Shown piece after piece: positions 15,753 through 25,238 of a DNA stretch of 64,000 nucleotides; positions within the stretch are counted from its first letter, which is position 1, and every line of letters begins with the position of its first letter. Source of the DNA: an uncultured Pelagibacteraceae bacterium (lineage in GTDB: Bacteria; Pseudomonadota; Alphaproteobacteria; Pelagibacterales; Pelagibacteraceae). The DNA lies in assembly GCA_902574685.1 (NCBI GenBank), contig CACGOO010000001.1:1-64000 (forward strand), in the 5' to 3' direction. The notes below the pieces were generated by a model. It saw only the letters and a program-made list of their open reading frames with translations. It had not been told where the DNA came from and searched no databases. The translations under genes were made by a program, and so were the position numbers.

Positions 15753-17704
15753 TTTTTTAAAAATAATTTTATTTTTTCACTAATTTTTTCACTACTTAAA
15801 CCAAAATGATTATAGACTTTTTTATATGGAGCGCTTTTTCCAAAGTCTTCTATTGAAAAAGATAAGCCATTTTCAATATATTTTTCCCAAGACATTTTTG
15901 AACCTGCCTCAATTGTAAAAGTGTTGTTGCTTTCTTTTAAGATTTTATTTTTATAGCTTTTGCTTTGTTTGTTAAAAATTTCTTGGCAAGGCATTGATAT
16001 TACTTTTGAATAAATTTTTTGTTTGGCCAATTTATGACTAGTCTCAATTGCAAGATTAACTTCTGAACCTGAGGCTAAAATAGTTAGATTTATATTTTTT
16101 CCAGTCCTCAAAACCTCATAAGCTCCCATAGAGCATTGATTTTTTTTATTAAAGCTATTTCTTATGGGTTTTAAGTTTTGTCTGGTTAATGCTAATATGC
16201 TAGGTGTTTTGTTGCTGTTTAAAGCAATATCCCAACATTCAATTGTTTCGGTTTGATCCGCTGGCCTTAAAACATTTAAATTTGGAATAGATCTTAAAGC
16301 AGCAAGTTGTTCTACAGGTTGATGCGTAGGCCCATCTTCTCCTAGTCCTATTGAGTCATGTGTCATTATATAAATTACCCTCTGTTTCATGATAGCAGAC
16401 AGCCTTATTGAAGGTTTGCAATAGTCTGAAAATATTAAAAAAGTACCTCCATAAGGAATAAAATTACTATGAAGAGCTAATCCATTCATTATCCCACTCA
16501 TTGCGTGTTCTCTAACGCCGTAGTGAATATAATTACCATCAAAGTTACTTGAATTAATAATTTTATGTAACTTAGTTTTTGTATTGTTTGATCCCGCTAA
16601 ATCAGCAGAGCCACCAATTAAAGTATTTTTCTCTTTTAATATAGCTGATAAAAACTCTTCAGAGGATTTTCTTGTAGCTATAGTCTTAAAATTTTTTATT
16701 GCATCTTTTTTTTGTTTTATAATTGAACTTGAGAATTTATTTTTTATAATATTTTTAAATCTTAGCTTGTGTTTGTTAAAAGTTTTAGTCCATATTTTTT
16801 CTTTTTTAACACCTTTTTCACCGATTTTTCTCCAATCAGTTAAAATTTTTTGAGGTATTTTAAAAGGTTTATAATCCCAATTTAATTTTTTTCTTACTAA
16901 CTTAATTTCATCTATTCCAAGAGGGCTTCCATGAGAAGAGGCCTTTCCACTTTTATTTGGAGATCCAAATCCTATTTTTGTTTTGCACGAAATCACAGTT
17001 GGTTTTTTTGATGTTTGCGCTTTTTTTAAAGCATTGTAAATTTCTCTATAATTATGCCCATTGATTAAAATATAATTCCATCCGTAGCTTTTAAATCTGT
17101 TTTTATAATCATCTGAGACCGCTAAACTAGTGGGTCCATCTATTGAAATAGAATTATTATCAAAAAGCATTATAAGATTACTAAGTTTAAGGTGACCAGC
17201 TAAACTCATTGCTTCATGGCTTATACCTTCCATGAGGCACCCATCACCGGCCAAGACATAGGTTTTGTGATTTATTAAATTACTTCCTAATTTTTTCTTT
17301 AAAATTTCTTCTGAAATTGCAAAACCTACAGAATTAGCAATTCCTTGACCTAAAGGACCGGTTGTTGTTTCAATACCTGAATTTGGGTGATACTCTGGGT
17401 GTCCAGCGCAAATCGAATTTAATTGTCTAAATTTTTTGATGTCGTTAATTGATACACTTTTATATCCAGTTAGGTACAAAAGCGAGTAAAGCAACATTGA
17501 TCCATGTCCAGCTGACAAAATAAATCTATCTCTATTAATCCAGTTTGGATTTTTTGGATTAAATTTTAGGAAATACTTAAATAAAATTGTTGCAACGTCA
17601 GCCATCCCCATTGGCATACCTGGATGACCAGAATTAGCATTTTGAACCGCATCCATTGATAAAAAACGAATAGCATTTGACAAATTTTTTTCTATGTTTT
17701 TCAA
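15749..17704 (-). CDS. tkt: Transketolase
   Basis: TPP-dependent enzyme of 651 residues transferring two-carbon ketol units between pentose and hexose phosphates. Motifs: SGHPGMPMGMADV near the N-terminus, the TPP motif GDGCLMEGISHEA through LFDNNSISIDG (about 154-190), FDGNYIHYGVREHAMSGIMNG (glutamate activating TPP) in the pyrimidine domain, and THDSIGLGEDGPTHQPVEQL and RPADQTE in the C-terminal half. It heads the minus-strand tkt-gap-pgk-fba-thiE-efp-suhB-rpmE-trcR run and faces the divergent coiled-coil/zapA genes across about 50 bases, which should hold promoters for both directions. Confidence 0.97.
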   Translation of the reverse strand: MKNIEKNLSNAIRFLSMDAVQNANSGHPGMPMGMADVATILFKYFLKFNPKNPNWINRDRFILSAGHGSMLLYSLLYLTGYKSVSINDIKKFRQLNSICAGHPEYHPNSGIETTTGPLGQGIANSVGFAISEEILKKKLGSNLINHKTYVLAGDGCLMEGISHEAMSLAGHLKLSNLIMLFDNNSISIDGPTSLAVSDDYKNRFKSYGWNYILINGHNYREIYNALKKAQTSKKPTVISCKTKIGFGSPNKSGKASSHGSPLGIDEIKLVRKKLNWDYKPFKIPQKILTDWRKIGEKGVKKEKIWTKTFNKHKLRFKNIIKNKFSSSIIKQKKDAIKNFKTIATRKSSEEFLSAILKEKNTLIGGSADLAGSNNTKTKLHKIINSSNFDGNYIHYGVREHAMSGIMNGLALHSNFIPYGGTFLIFSDYCKPSIRLSAIMKQRVIYIMTHDSIGLGEDGPTHQPVEQLAALRSIPNLNVLRPADQTETIECWDIALNSNKTPSILALTRQNLKPIRNSFNKKNQCSMGAYEVLRTGKNINLTILASGSEVNLAIETSHKLAKQKIYSKVISMPCQEIFNKQSKSYKNKILKESNNTFTIEAGSKMSWEKYIENGLSFSIEDFGKSAPYKKVYNHFGLSSEKISEKIKLFLKK

Positions 17705-17756
17705 AAAGTATCCTATCTAGACTTAGGTGATTCAATTTATTAATATAGATATATAT

Positions 17757-18080
17757 ATGAAAAACATTGACGAAAAAGAAAAAAAATTAAAAGATACTTT
17801 AAAAAAATTAAGAGAGATAAACATTCAAGATAATGAAGAATTAAATAAAGTTGCGATTTTAAAAGATCAAAAAAATCAATTAGAAATTGAAAAAAATCAG
17901 ATAACTAAATCTTTGCAAAGCTTAGAAGAAGAAAACTTAAAACTTAAAAGTCAAATAAATGAATTAAAAAAAGATAACGAAAATTCAAAAAGAAAAGAAA
18001 ATCAATTTAGTCAAAAAATTGATGAATTAAATCAAGAAACAGATAGTTTATTGGAAGAAATAGATAAATGGCAAATGTAA
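17757..18080 (+). CDS. Coiled-coil protein upstream of zapA (DUF4164/ZapB-like)
   Basis: The ATG at 17757 gives 107 residues; the track start at 17727 adds ten residues without support. The whole protein is charged and heptad-like (long runs of Lys/Glu with spaced Leu/Ile), predicting a continuous coiled coil. There is no signal peptide or membrane segment. It overlaps zapA by 13 bases, and many alphaproteobacteria carry a short coiled-coil DUF4164 protein in this position. A role with ZapA at the division ring is inferred from position only. Confidence 0.65.
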   Translation: MKNIDEKEKKLKDTLKKLREINIQDNEELNKVAILKDQKNQLEIEKNQITKSLQSLEEENLKLKSQINELKKDNENSKRKENQFSQKIDELNQETDSLLEEIDKWQM

Positions 18081-18511
18081 ATATAAAATTTAATGGTAAA
18101 GAATATCTGTTATCCTGTGAAGATGGACAAGAAGAACATTTAGAAGAATTATCTTTGAATTTAAATAAAAAATTCAATGAACTAAAATTTGATCTTGGAA
18201 ATATTGGTGAGAATAAATTACTATTAATATCTTCTATCAAAGTTATGGATGAGTATTTTGAAACTAAAAAAAAAGTAGATTTACAAAAAAAAGAGCTTCA
18301 AGGAATAAAAGAAAAGTTTAAAGAATTAAAATCTTTAGTTTATCAGTACAAAGATAGAAAAGAAAATGAAATTAAAAATTTGAGTTCAACACAAGAAGAA
18401 CTTATGACTGAAATTCAAAATTATAAAATAAATTATGAAAATTTAATCGACAAAGTAACATTGGAAATTGAAGACTTTGTTAAAAAAAATAACTCGAATA
18501 CTTCTGTTTAA
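18068..18511 (+). CDS. zapA: Cell division protein ZapA
   Basis: A 147-residue FtsZ-binding protein that promotes Z-ring bundling. The N-terminal globular part VNIKFNGKEYLLSCEDGQEEHLEELS (4-29) matches the ZapA fold, followed by ENKLLLISSIKVMDEYFETKK (about 48-68) and a long C-terminal coiled coil with an extension beyond the usual roughly 110 residues. It overlaps the coiled-coil gene upstream and lies just before fau, the conserved zapA-fau neighbourhood. The 6S RNA gene often found between these two genes is absent here. Confidence 0.88.
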   Translation: MANVNIKFNGKEYLLSCEDGQEEHLEELSLNLNKKFNELKFDLGNIGENKLLLISSIKVMDEYFETKKKVDLQKKELQGIKEKFKELKSLVYQYKDRKENEIKNLSSTQEELMTEIQNYKINYENLIDKVTLEIEDFVKKNNSNTSV

Positions 18512-18521
18512 TAATATATCA

Positions 18522-19061
18522 GTGTCAAAACTCAAACTAAGAAAAAAAATTATTAACATTAGGAAAAAAAAATATTTTGAAATTAAAATAGGTAATAATA
18601 TAATAAACAATTTACCTAACAAAATAAATTTATCAAAAAATAAAATTATCGGAGGATATTTTCCAATAAAATTTGAATTCGATTGTTTACAAATACTAAA
18701 AAAATTTTATTCTAACGGTTATGGTATTTCATTACCAATTATAAAAAGAAATAATCAAATGGATTTTTATAGATGGGATATTTATGATCCTTTAACAATA
18801 AGCTCATTTGGAATTCCTCAGCCGCTAAAATTAAAAAAAGTATACCCAGATATTATATTTGTACCAATGGTTGCATTTGATAAATACAGGAATAGAATTG
18901 GCTACGGTGGCGGATTTTATGATAGATATTTAAAAAAAATTTCTCAAATTAAAAAATGTACAACAATTGGCCTGGCTTTTTCATATCAAAAAGTTAATAA
19001 AATTAATGCTGAAAATTTTGATAGAAAATTAGATTTAATTTTGACAGAAAAATTAATATAA
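18522..19061 (+). CDS. fau: 5-formyltetrahydrofolate cyclo-ligase
   Basis: Converts 5-formyl-THF to 5,10-methenyl-THF with ATP, rescuing an inhibitory folate. Motifs: KLKLRKKIINIRK at the start, GGYFPIKFEFD (substrate pocket), RIGYGGGFYDRYL (phosphate-binding loop), and TTIGLAFSYQ near the C-terminus. The track start (TTG at 18468) lies within zapA; a GTG at 18522, 10 bases after the zapA stop, gives MSKLKLRKK and about 179 residues, as expected for the family. Confidence 0.88.
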   Translation: MSKLKLRKKIINIRKKKYFEIKIGNNIINNLPNKINLSKNKIIGGYFPIKFEFDCLQILKKFYSNGYGISLPIIKRNNQMDFYRWDIYDPLTISSFGIPQPLKLKKVYPDIIFVPMVAFDKYRNRIGYGGGFYDRYLKKISQIKKCTTIGLAFSYQKVNKINAENFDRKLDLILTEKLI

Positions 19062-19063
19062 AA

Positions 19064-19870
19064 ATGAGAATTTTATTTTTAGGCGATATAGTTGGAGACG
19101 CAGGCTTTAAATCAGTAAAAAAAAACTTGCCAAATATAGTTTCAAAAAAAGGTATAGATTTTGTTTGTGTTAACGGTGAAAATGCGGCCAGTGAAGGTGT
19201 GGGTCTAACTGAAAATATTGCTAATGAACTTTTTAATGTAGGTGTAGATGTAATTACAACAGGAAATCATGTATGGGATCAAAAAGAAATTTATGAATTT
19301 ATAAAAACTGAAAAAAAATTATTAAGACCAATAAATATGAGTGGAAATTTGCCAGGTAAAGGTTTTTCCATATTCAATTCAAAGAAAAATCTGAAAGTTG
19401 GAGTATTGAATCTTATGGGTAACGTATTTATGAAAAAATGTGATGATGTTTTTAAATTTGCTACTGAATTTATTGCACAAAAAAAAATTTCAAAAGACTA
19501 TGATTTTTTAATTGTGGATTTTCATGGAGAAATAACAAGTGAAAAAATGGCTATGGGTAATCTATTTGATGGGTATGCAACTTTAGTTGTAGGTACTCAT
19601 ACGCACGTGCCAACAAATGATGCAAGAGTTCTAAAAAATGGAACTAGCTATATCACCGATGCTGGAATGTGTGGTGACTATGACTCCGTCATTGGAATGA
19701 ATGCACAAAATTCAATTAACAGATTTTTAAAAAAAGAAGCTGTAAAACATTTTCCTGCCGATGGAGAGGCATCTCTGAGTGGGGTTGTTGTAGATTGCGA
19801 TTTAAGTAATGGACTTGCAAAAAATATAGAAAGTTTCATTTTTGGTGGAAGTTTAAAAAACATAAATTAA
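19064..19870 (+). CDS. ymdB: YmdB-family metallophosphoesterase
   Basis: A 268-residue calcineurin-like phosphoesterase of the TIGR00282/YmdB family. These hydrolyse 2',3'-cyclic nucleotides or related cyclic nucleotides in vitro; physiological substrate unknown here. Metal ligands are visible as D8 (FLGDIVGD), E39/N40 (NGENAASEG), N68/H69 (TTGNHVWDQ), then DFHGE and THTHVPTND downstream. It starts 2 bases after fau and ends 2 bases before yebC, so it is in the same transcript. Confidence 0.9.
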   Translation: MRILFLGDIVGDAGFKSVKKNLPNIVSKKGIDFVCVNGENAASEGVGLTENIANELFNVGVDVITTGNHVWDQKEIYEFIKTEKKLLRPINMSGNLPGKGFSIFNSKKNLKVGVLNLMGNVFMKKCDDVFKFATEFIAQKKISKDYDFLIVDFHGEITSEKMAMGNLFDGYATLVVGTHTHVPTNDARVLKNGTSYITDAGMCGDYDSVIGMNAQNSINRFLKKEAVKHFPADGEASLSGVVVDCDLSNGLAKNIESFIFGGSLKNIN

Positions 19871-19872
19871 TT

Positions 19873-20595
19873 ATGGCTGGACATTCACATTGGGCGGGTA
19901 TTAAACATAAAAAAGGCAAAGCTGACAAACAGAGATCAAAAATTTTTTCTAAACTCTCTAGAGAAATCACAGTAGCTGCAAAATTAGGAGATAAGAACCC
20001 CGATATGAACCCGAGACTAAGATCAGCAATACAAGCGGCTAGATCAGCTAACATGCCAAAAGAAAATATTGAGAGAGCAATTGAAAAATCTTCTAATAAT
20101 GATCAATCAAATTTTGAAAATATTAGGTATGAAGGTTTTGGTCCGAGCAAATCTGCTGTAATAGTTGAGGCATTGACTGATAATAAAAATAGAACCGCTT
20201 CTAATATTAGAACAATATTTTCAAAAAATAATGGTTCTTTAGGAACCCAGGGCTCTGCATCACATAATTTTCAAAGATTAGGTGTAATTAAAATAGAAAA
20301 AAATGAAATTGAACAAGATAAAATTTTTGAATTAGCAATCGAGTCGGGAGCAAATGATTGTATTTCTCGTGATGAATTTCATGAAGTCCATACGGATATC
20401 GATGAAATATATGAGGTAAAAAAAAAATTTGAAAAAGTTATTGAAAATTTTCTTTCCACTGAAATTGAGTGGCTACCCATAAATAAAGTATCTCTTAAAG
20501 GCGAAGAAAATCAAAATATGGCTAAATTTTTAGAAACTCTTGAGGATGAGGATGATGTGCAAAATGTTTATACAAATGTTAATTTTGAGGATTAA
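19873..20595 (+). CDS. yebC: YebC/PmpR family protein
   Basis: A 240-residue protein with the N-terminal signature MAGHSHWAGIKHKKGKADKQRSKIFSKL, then RLRSAIQAARSANMPKENIERAI and the acidic-rich middle domain. The family was described as DNA-binding regulators and more recently as ribosome-associated factors easing polyproline stalling, like EF-P. It stands in the usual place before ruvC. Its stop is followed without spacing by the RuvC-like start. Confidence 0.95.
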   Translation: MAGHSHWAGIKHKKGKADKQRSKIFSKLSREITVAAKLGDKNPDMNPRLRSAIQAARSANMPKENIERAIEKSSNNDQSNFENIRYEGFGPSKSAVIVEALTDNKNRTASNIRTIFSKNNGSLGTQGSASHNFQRLGVIKIEKNEIEQDKIFELAIESGANDCISRDEFHEVHTDIDEIYEVKKKFEKVIENFLSTEIEWLPINKVSLKGEENQNMAKFLETLEDEDDVQNVYTNVNFED

Positions 20596-21093
20596 ATGAT
20601 AATTGTTGGAATTGATCCAGGAATAGCAGGTGCTATTTGTTTTTTTTCTGATGGGAAAGTTATAGATGTAATCGACATGCCCACGATGGCTGAAGGAAAA
20701 AAAAATAAAAGACAAGTGAATGGTAGGCAAATTTATAATGAAATAATGTTTATAAAAAATAAATTTATGAATGAAAAAATTAGTGTAATAGTCGAACAAG
20801 TTTCTGCTATGCCTGGACAAGGTGTAACAAGCATGTTTAACTTTGGACAATCATTTGGAGTTATAAAAGGCATATGTTCTGCAATGGAGCTTCCCATTTT
20901 TTATGTTAGACCAGCAAAATGGAAAAAACATTTTAATTTGATTAATTCTGAAAAAGATGCCAGCAGAACTAAAGTAATAGAAATGTTTCCTAGAATTTCT
21001 AATAAGTTATCAAAAAAAAAAGATAATAATAAAGCAGATGCTATTTTAATTGCTCAATATTTTGAAAACATTAGAGAAAACAACGATTACTAG
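20596..21093 (+). CDS. RuvC-like Holliday-junction nuclease (atypical)
   Basis: A 165-residue RNase H-fold protein in the place of ruvC after yebC. The first acidic residue is D7 in VGIDPGIAGA, the second E67 in VIVEQVSAMPG. The C-terminal cluster reads KKDNNKADAILIAQYF: D148 matches the last RuvC aspartate, but the residue three before it is Asn145 rather than Asp, with D143 nearby. MFNFGQSFGVIKG (80-92) also resembles RuvC. The wording is closer to phage-type RuvC-like resolvases than to classical RuvC. ruvA and ruvB do not follow; tolQ does. Confidence 0.75.
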   Translation: MIIVGIDPGIAGAICFFSDGKVIDVIDMPTMAEGKKNKRQVNGRQIYNEIMFIKNKFMNEKISVIVEQVSAMPGQGVTSMFNFGQSFGVIKGICSAMELPIFYVRPAKWKKHFNLINSEKDASRTKVIEMFPRISNKLSKKKDNNKADAILIAQYFENIRENNDY

Positions 21094-21149
21094 ACTATTA
21101 GAGTTTTTTGAAGTCAAATTAATGACATATTTTAATGAGAAACGATTGA

Positions 21150-21824
21150 ATGGAAGCAGATATTGCAACACAAAGCTTAGGATTAGCAGGTAACACAGAT
21201 TTTTCCCTAATTAGTTTATTTTTGCGTGCTGATATAATTGTCAAATCAGTAATCATAATATTAATTCTAAGTTCTATCTATTCATGGGCAATAATATTTG
21301 AAAAAATAAGAATGTTTAGAAAAATTAATAAAAGCGCAGAGGAATTTGAAGAGAAATTCTGGAAATCAAAGTCCGCTGAAACATTTTATAACAGTCTGCC
21401 TTCAAACATTGAGGATCCTATGGCAAAATTATTTAAAAGTTCTATGCAAACAGTTATGAAAACTAGATCAAAATCAAATTTATCTGAGAGACTGTCCAGT
21501 GTTTTAGAGGTAAATATTGAAAAAGAAATGGTGACAGTTGAAAGGTATAATAGTTTTTTAGCAACGGTCGGTTCGACAGCTCCATTTATAGGATTGTTCG
21601 GAACTGTTTGGGGAATTATGAATTCATTTCAATCGATTGCAATTTCAAGAAATACCAGTCTTGCAATAGTAGCCCCAGGTATTGCAGAAGCCTTATTTGC
21701 AACTGCACTTGGATTATTAGCAGCAATTCCTGCCGTAATTGCATACAATAAATTTAATTCTGACTCTAGAAAATACTCACAAAAATTAGAAAATTTTTCA
21801 AAAAGATTCTTATCAATTATTTAA
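21150..21824 (+). CDS. tolQ: Tol-Pal system protein TolQ
   Basis: A 224-residue inner-membrane protein of the TolQ/ExbB/MotA family, which with TolR uses the proton gradient to energise TolA and so constrict the outer membrane at division. Three membrane segments can be seen: about 25-47, then FLATVGSTAPFIGLFGTVWGIM (about 135-156) and PGIAEALFATALGLLAAIPAVIAY (about 174-197). The last two carry the conserved pore-lining Thr/Pro residues. It opens the tolQRAB-pal-cpoB run; tolR starts immediately after its stop. Confidence 0.95.
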   Translation: MEADIATQSLGLAGNTDFSLISLFLRADIIVKSVIIILILSSIYSWAIIFEKIRMFRKINKSAEEFEEKFWKSKSAETFYNSLPSNIEDPMAKLFKSSMQTVMKTRSKSNLSERLSSVLEVNIEKEMVTVERYNSFLATVGSTAPFIGLFGTVWGIMNSFQSIAISRNTSLAIVAPGIAEALFATALGLLAAIPAVIAYNKFNSDSRKYSQKLENFSKRFLSII

Positions 21825-22241
21825 ATGGGATTTAAGCTCAAAAGTTCAAAAAACGATCCGATGAGTGAAATTAATGTTACACCGTTTGTTGATGTAATGT
21901 TAGTTTTACTAATTATATTCATGGTCACAGCACCATTACTTACTGTCGGAGTCCAGGTAGATTTGCCAGAAACATCTGCTGATACACTTCCTGAGGAAAA
22001 TGAACCTTTAACTTTAACAATTAATTCTAAAGGTGAAATTTTTATTCAGGAAACAAAAGTTGAATTTAATAATTTAATTGTAAAAATATTGGCTGTTTCA
22101 AATAATAGAACTGATACAAGAATATATGTTAGGGGAGACAAAGCTATTAACTATGGAAGGGTTCTTGAAATTATGGGAGTACTTTCAGGGTCAGGATTTA
22201 CAAAAGTTGCTTTAATATCTGAACCAAATAAAGAGAGGTAA
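21825..22241 (+). CDS. tolR: Tol-Pal system protein TolR
   Basis: A 138-residue ExbD/TolR protein with a short cytoplasmic N-terminus, one transmembrane helix INVTPFVDVMLVLLIIFMVTAP (17-38) holding the conserved proton-carrying Asp (D24), and a periplasmic domain ending in VALISEP. It forms the stator with TolQ. Start is directly after the tolQ stop. Confidence 0.96.
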   Translation: MGFKLKSSKNDPMSEINVTPFVDVMLVLLIIFMVTAPLLTVGVQVDLPETSADTLPEENEPLTLTINSKGEIFIQETKVEFNNLIVKILAVSNNRTDTRIYVRGDKAINYGRVLEIMGVLSGSGFTKVALISEPNKER

Positions 22242-22246
22242 AGATT

Positions 22247-23215
22247 ATGTATCGAGGTCTTTTAATCTCATCCGGATTTCATGTTGCTATTGTTATGGCA
22301 AGTATTTTGGCTTTGCCATTTGTCGCCAAAAAACCTCTCGTCATTCCACCTCTTATTTCTGTTGAACTTATTCAAATAGCTGAAAAGACAAATATTCCTT
22401 TCGCACCGAAAGCATCAAAAATAATTGAGAAGGTAAAAAAAGAAAATGAAAAGCTTTTGTCTGAACAGGCACCTCCTAAAAAAGTAAAAAAAGACGAAAA
22501 AAAAGAAGTTCAAACAGATAAAAAAAAAAATGAAATTTCCAAGGTTGCATCAAAAAAAACACCAACCATTGAAAACAAAACAGAAAAGTTAAAAAAAGAA
22601 AAATTAAATGCTGTACCTATGCCAGATGAAGATAAACAAAAAATTCAACCTAAAGAGGAAAAAAAGCAGAAACCATCAAAAGAAATCAATGATGAAAATA
22701 TAAAAAAAATAGTTCAAACTAAAAAGCCTATTTTGGATGAAAAAAAAGTTAAACAAGTGTCTGAATTTGAAAAAAAAGAAAAATTAGATTTGAATGAAAT
22801 TGCAGCTTTAATTGATAAAAAAAAAGAAAATTTGGCAGAAACAAAAAAAGAAGTTGATAAGATTTCTCAATCAAATGATGAAACTATGGATTATTCAAAG
22901 CTAACATTAAGCGAGGAAGATGCTTTAAAGGCTCAAATATTTACATGTTGGAGTGTACCTATAGGTTTACCGTTTAGTGAGGATTTATTAGTAAGAGTTA
23001 AACTTCAATTAAAACCCGACGGCACAATTGAAAAGCTTGAAATGTTAGATCATGTAAAAATGAATACACCCGGCAAAGAAAAATTTAGAACTTTAGCTGA
23101 TAGTGTTAGAAGAGCTATTCAGCTGTGTAATCCCTTAAAAGTTCCTACAAGTGGTTATGAAAGATGGAAAAATATGATTTTAAATTTTGATGCTCGTGAT
23201 ATGCTCGGAGGATAA
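22247..23215 (+). CDS. tolA: Tol-Pal system protein TolA
   Basis: A 322-residue protein with a single N-terminal transmembrane helix (about 8-26), a very Lys/Glu-rich helical spacer from about 60 to 215, and a C-terminal domain with [21 protein letters not shown] (about 230-250) that binds Pal or TolB. The domain order matches TolA. The spacer is highly biased in base composition (poly-A-rich coding), so its exact residues carry little information. It connects the inner-membrane motor to the outer membrane. Confidence 0.9.
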   Translation: MYRGLLISSGFHVAIVMASILALPFVAKKPLVIPPLISVELIQIAEKTNIPFAPKASKIIEKVKKENEKLLSEQAPPKKVKKDEKKEVQTDKKKNEISKVASKKTPTIENKTEKLKKEKLNAVPMPDEDKQKIQPKEEKKQKPSKEINDENIKKIVQTKKPILDEKKVKQVSEFEKKEKLDLNEIAALIDKKKENLAETKKEVDKISQSNDETMDYSKLTLSEEDALKAQIFTCWSVPIGLPFSEDLLVRVKLQLKPDGTIEKLEMLDHVKMNTPGKEKFRTLADSVRRAIQLCNPLKVPTSGYERWKNMILNFDARDMLGG

Positions 23216-24561
23216 TGATTAGATTATTTAACTTAACCTTTTTTGTATTTTTGTTTTTAATAACTAAAGCAAATTCTTTAATTGAAATTGATATAACAAG
23301 AGGTAATTTAGATCCACTTCCGATTGCAGTTTCACCATTATTTCAAGACGATAACTCAAAAAAAAATTCAATTAATGAACTTAAAATAAAAAATATTGGT
23401 TCTGAAATTTCAACAGTTGTAGAAAATAATCTTAAAATTTCAGGATTATTTAATCCTCTAAGTAGAGAAGCGTTTTTACAAAAGCCTGATATTGCCCATT
23501 TAAAACCAAGATTTGAAGATTGGAACTTGATTAAAGCTCAAGCTTTAATAACAGGAAAAGTAACAATTGAGAAAAAGAAATTAAAAGTTGAGTTTAGACT
23601 CTGGGATATTTTAGCTGGAAGAGAAATGATGGCCTTAGCATTTACAACAGTTCCAAGTAATTGGAGAAGAGTTGGACATATAATTTCTGATAAAGTCTAC
23701 GAGAGATTAACTGGAGAAAAAGGATACTTTGATACAAGAATTATTTATGTTTCTGAAGATGGACCAAAGACAGCAAGAGTCAAAAAGTTAGCTATTATGG
23801 ATCAGGATGGTTTTAATACAAAATATTTAACATTAGGAAATGAGTTAGTTTTAACTCCAAGATTTAATCCAACAAGTCAGATGGTAACCTATCTATCCTA
23901 TTTTAAAAATCTACCTAGAGTATATTTATTAGATATCGAAACTGGTACTCAGGAAGTTGTTGGTGATTTTCCAGGAATGACATTTGCCCCAAGATTTTCA
24001 CCTGATGGAAAGAAAATTATTATGAGTTTTGCAAAAGATGGTAACTCTGATATTTATACAATGGATTTAGAAAATAGAATTGTTGAGAGAATAACGAATC
24101 ATCCATCAATTGATACGTCACCATCTTACTCACCTGATAATCGATTTATAACATTTAATTCTGATAGAAGCGGTTATCAACAAATCTATGTAATGAAATC
24201 TGATGGTTCAAATGTAAAAAGAATTTCATTTGGAAAAGGCTTATATGGTACTCCAGTGTGGTCTCCTAGGGGAGATTTAATTGCATTTACAAAATTACAT
24301 AAAGGAAAATTTTATATAGGTGTTATGCGGACAGATGGTTCGGGAGAGAGATTGCTAACTGAAAATTACTATCAAGAAGCTCCCTCATGGTCTCCTAATG
24401 GAAGGGTATTAATTTTTTATAGGGAAACCAAATCTAACGATAAAGGAGAGGGGTTTAGTGCTAAGCTTTGGTCCATAGATCTTACTGGATACAATGAAAG
24501 GCAAGTTCAAACAGAGACTGACGCCTCTGACCCATCTTGGTCGTCTTTACTTAGTAATTAG
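23215..24561 (+). CDS. tolB: Tol-Pal system protein TolB
   Basis: A 448-residue periplasmic protein. A hydrophobic signal sequence ends near residue 22 ([10 protein letters not shown]). The N-terminal domain (to about 165) is followed by a six-bladed beta-propeller made of WD40-like PD40 repeats with the recurring words [24 protein letters not shown] and WSPNGRVL. TolB binds Pal and is released through TolA. Its ATG overlaps the tolA stop (TAATGA). Confidence 0.96.
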   Translation: MIRLFNLTFFVFLFLITKANSLIEIDITRGNLDPLPIAVSPLFQDDNSKKNSINELKIKNIGSEISTVVENNLKISGLFNPLSREAFLQKPDIAHLKPRFEDWNLIKAQALITGKVTIEKKKLKVEFRLWDILAGREMMALAFTTVPSNWRRVGHIISDKVYERLTGEKGYFDTRIIYVSEDGPKTARVKKLAIMDQDGFNTKYLTLGNELVLTPRFNPTSQMVTYLSYFKNLPRVYLLDIETGTQEVVGDFPGMTFAPRFSPDGKKIIMSFAKDGNSDIYTMDLENRIVERITNHPSIDTSPSYSPDNRFITFNSDRSGYQQIYVMKSDGSNVKRISFGKGLYGTPVWSPRGDLIAFTKLHKGKFYIGVMRTDGSGERLLTENYYQEAPSWSPNGRVLIFYRETKSNDKGEGFSAKLWSIDLTGYNERQVQTETDASDPSWSSLLSN

Positions 24562-24660
24562 GCCTTTTTTTATTAATTTTAATATAAATTAAGTTGATTT
24601 TTATGCTTGAAACATTTAATTAGTTGTGAAAAAGTTCTAATAAATTATTAAGGAGCATTA

Positions 24661-25149
24661 ATGAATTTTAGCAAAACATTTAGAAATATTTTTCTAATTA
24701 TATTATTAAGTTTAATTGTATCAGCTTGTGCTACAAAAAAAACCACTACGAAAGTAGAGGGTCAAATGCAAGGTGATGTTTATACAGGCACTGATACTGT
24801 TAAATATTTAGCTGACGGTGTTCCAGACAGAGTATTTTTTGCAACTAACGAGTCTATTTTAACAACTAAATCGAGAGACACATTAAGAAAACAAGCTAAT
24901 TGGTTGAGAGCGAATTCGAGCATCAATGTAGTTGTCGAAGGTCATGCAGATGAAAGAGGTACTAGAGAATATAACTTAGCACTGGGTGAAAGAAGAGCAA
25001 ATGCTGCTAAAGATTATCTAATTACTTATGGAATATCTGCCGACAGAATTTCGGTGATAAGTTATGGAAAAGAAAGACCAGTTGATTCAGGTTCTAATCC
25101 TCTTTCATGGTCGAAGAATAGAAGATCTGTAACTGTAAAAGCTAATTAA
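24661..25149 (+). CDS. pal: Peptidoglycan-associated lipoprotein Pal
   Basis: A 162-residue outer-membrane lipoprotein. The lipobox IVSAC places the lipidated Cys at about residue 22. A short linker leads to an OmpA-like peptidoglycan-binding domain with NVVVEGHADERGTREYNLALGERRA (about 94-118) and SYGKERPV. It is preceded by a good ribosome-binding site, AAGGAG. The roughly 100-bp gap from tolB may contain an extra promoter, giving higher Pal expression. A strong terminator follows. Confidence 0.97.
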   Translation: MNFSKTFRNIFLIILLSLIVSACATKKTTTKVEGQMQGDVYTGTDTVKYLADGVPDRVFFATNESILTTKSRDTLRKQANWLRANSSINVVVEGHADERGTREYNLALGERRANAAKDYLITYGISADRISVISYGKERPVDSGSNPLSWSKNRRSVTVKAN

Positions 25150-25167
25150 AACCGTTTTAAATATTTT

Positions 25168-25211
25168 AAAGACCCTAAAATTATATTAAATAATTTAAGG
25201 GTCTTTTTTTT
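25168..25211 (+). terminator. Rho-independent terminator after pal
   Basis: AAAGACCCT and AGGGTCTTT form a perfect 9-bp stem; seven of the next eight inner bases also pair (AAAATTAT / ATAATTTA), giving about 16-17 bp closed by a short ATTAA loop, followed by a T tract. It is the clearest intrinsic terminator in the window and separates tolQRAB-pal from cpoB-tilS. Confidence 0.88.
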
Positions 25212-25238
25212 GCCATCATTATAATTAAAAAATAATTA

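Noticed and set aside
18500-18525. 6S RNA between zapA and fau
   Set aside because: Only about 10 bases are available.
22430-22900. Lys/Glu-rich poly-A tract as a repeat element
   Set aside because: It is the helical spacer of TolA, normal for the protein and for AT-rich codon use.
24562-24660. Terminator or RNA gene between tolB and pal
   Set aside because: A T-run follows tolB but no convincing stem was found; probably just a promoter region for pal.
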